Origin: Welwitschia mirabilis
Taxonomy: Eukaryota > Gnetophyta > Gnetopsida > Welwitschiales
Assembly (NCBI GenBank): GCA_051453625.1
Contig: JBOZIK010000001.1
Span: 222,220,131 to 222,249,668, forward strand
Reading direction: 5' to 3'
Length of the DNA: 29,538 nucleotides
This document shows, piece by piece, positions 29,380-29,538 of this stretch (its first letter is position 1; each line of letters begins with the position of its first letter). The notes under the pieces were generated by a model that saw nothing but the letters and a program-made list of their open reading frames with translations, was not told the DNA's origin and ran no database searches. A program made the translations under genes and the position numbers.

Positions 29380-29538
29380 TAAACAATTTATGCTATCTCA
29401 TCTTCTCACCCTGATTCTTAGTATGACGATATCATAAATTACCTAGTGAATATGAAAACTCCTTTGCATTGAAACCATAATCAACATAAAACTTTTCTTC
29501 ATAGGATCAGTGACTATAAGTGGAATGAACCTCATCTT
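29380..29538 (+). pseudogene. Start of integrase region of element B (cut by window)
   Basis: YDDIINYLVNMKTPLH, then a stop at the usual Trp position, and DYKWNEPHL at the window end. In plant Ty3/gypsy pol this Y-x-D-I-x-N-Y-L-V block and the W-x-x-P-x-L block lie between RNase H and the HHCC zinc finger of integrase. The catalytic core is outside the window. Confidence 0.75.

Larger units (their letters stand above)
22285..29538 (+). mobile_element. Element B: Ty3/gypsy LTR retrotransposon, plus strand, runs off the window
   Basis: It carries a 5' LTR (22285-24194), tRNA-Asp-like primer site (24198-24214), leader with hairpin array, gag (24702 to about 27180), protease (about 27196-27603), reverse transcriptase (about 27926-28935), RNase H (about 28936-29335) and the start of integrase to 29538. 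The Gag-Protease-RT-RNaseH-Integrase order is diagnostic of Ty3/gypsy. It interrupts the gag-protease junction of element C, so it is the younger of the two. It is in the same family as element A. Many stops and at least two frameshifts make it inactive. The 3' LTR and the rest of element C should lie to the right of the window. Confidence 0.9.

Overview
This window looks like intergenic DNA from a large, repeat-rich plant nuclear genome. It is strongly AT-rich (about 30% GC by eye, not computed). I see no intact protein-coding gene and no rRNA or tRNA gene. Nearly everything I can identify is decayed retrotransposon, broken by stops that mostly look like C-to-T or G-to-A changes, as expected after long cytosine methylation. 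The Ty3/gypsy pol signatures (FMDD reverse transcriptase, tRNA-Asp-like primer site, Athila/Tat-like gag-to-protease linker) are those of seed plants. A gymnosperm or another lineage with old, hypermethylated repeats would fit, but the species cannot be named from the sequence.

Layout. (1) 1-12784 is one Ty3/gypsy element on the minus strand (element A). Its 5' LTR is at 11528-12784, followed by a primer site, leader, gag (10820 down to about 8700), protease (about 8690-8310), reverse transcriptase (about 4110-3381), an unrecognised decayed ORF (about 2345-1368), a polypurine tract (648-660) and a 3' LTR cut by the window edge (1-647). RNase H and integrase are missing. (2) Element A is split between protease and reverse transcriptase by 4626-8218. 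That insert holds a 417-bp LTR with an initiator-Met-type primer site (4626-5056), about 1.25 kb of unidentified DNA, and a plus-strand LTR (6310-8218) of the same family as element A. (3) 12785-20690 is mostly anonymous AT-rich DNA. It contains an L1-type LINE reverse transcriptase remnant on the minus strand (about 17780-16850), a diverged direct repeat pair, a 57-bp tandem duplication and long pyrimidine tracts. (4) About 20690-22284 is a plus-strand gag of a different, older Ty3/gypsy element (element C), cut just before its protease by (5) element B. Element B (22285 to the window end, plus strand) is in the same family as A: 5' LTR, tRNA-Asp-like primer site, leader, gag, protease, reverse transcriptase, RNase H and the start of integrase.

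The most distinctive signal is a family of short imperfect hairpins built from CTATCATCC / GGATGATAG-like or TGTCATC / GATGACA-like arms. They recur at roughly 100-bp spacing in the LTR U3 regions and again in the untranslated leaders of elements A and B. They look like a repeated cis-acting module of this retrotransposon family.

Four of the seven N gaps are flanked on both sides by near-identical 41-88 bp sequence. They are probably false gaps where overlapping contig ends were not merged, so nearby breaks in reading frame should be read with care.
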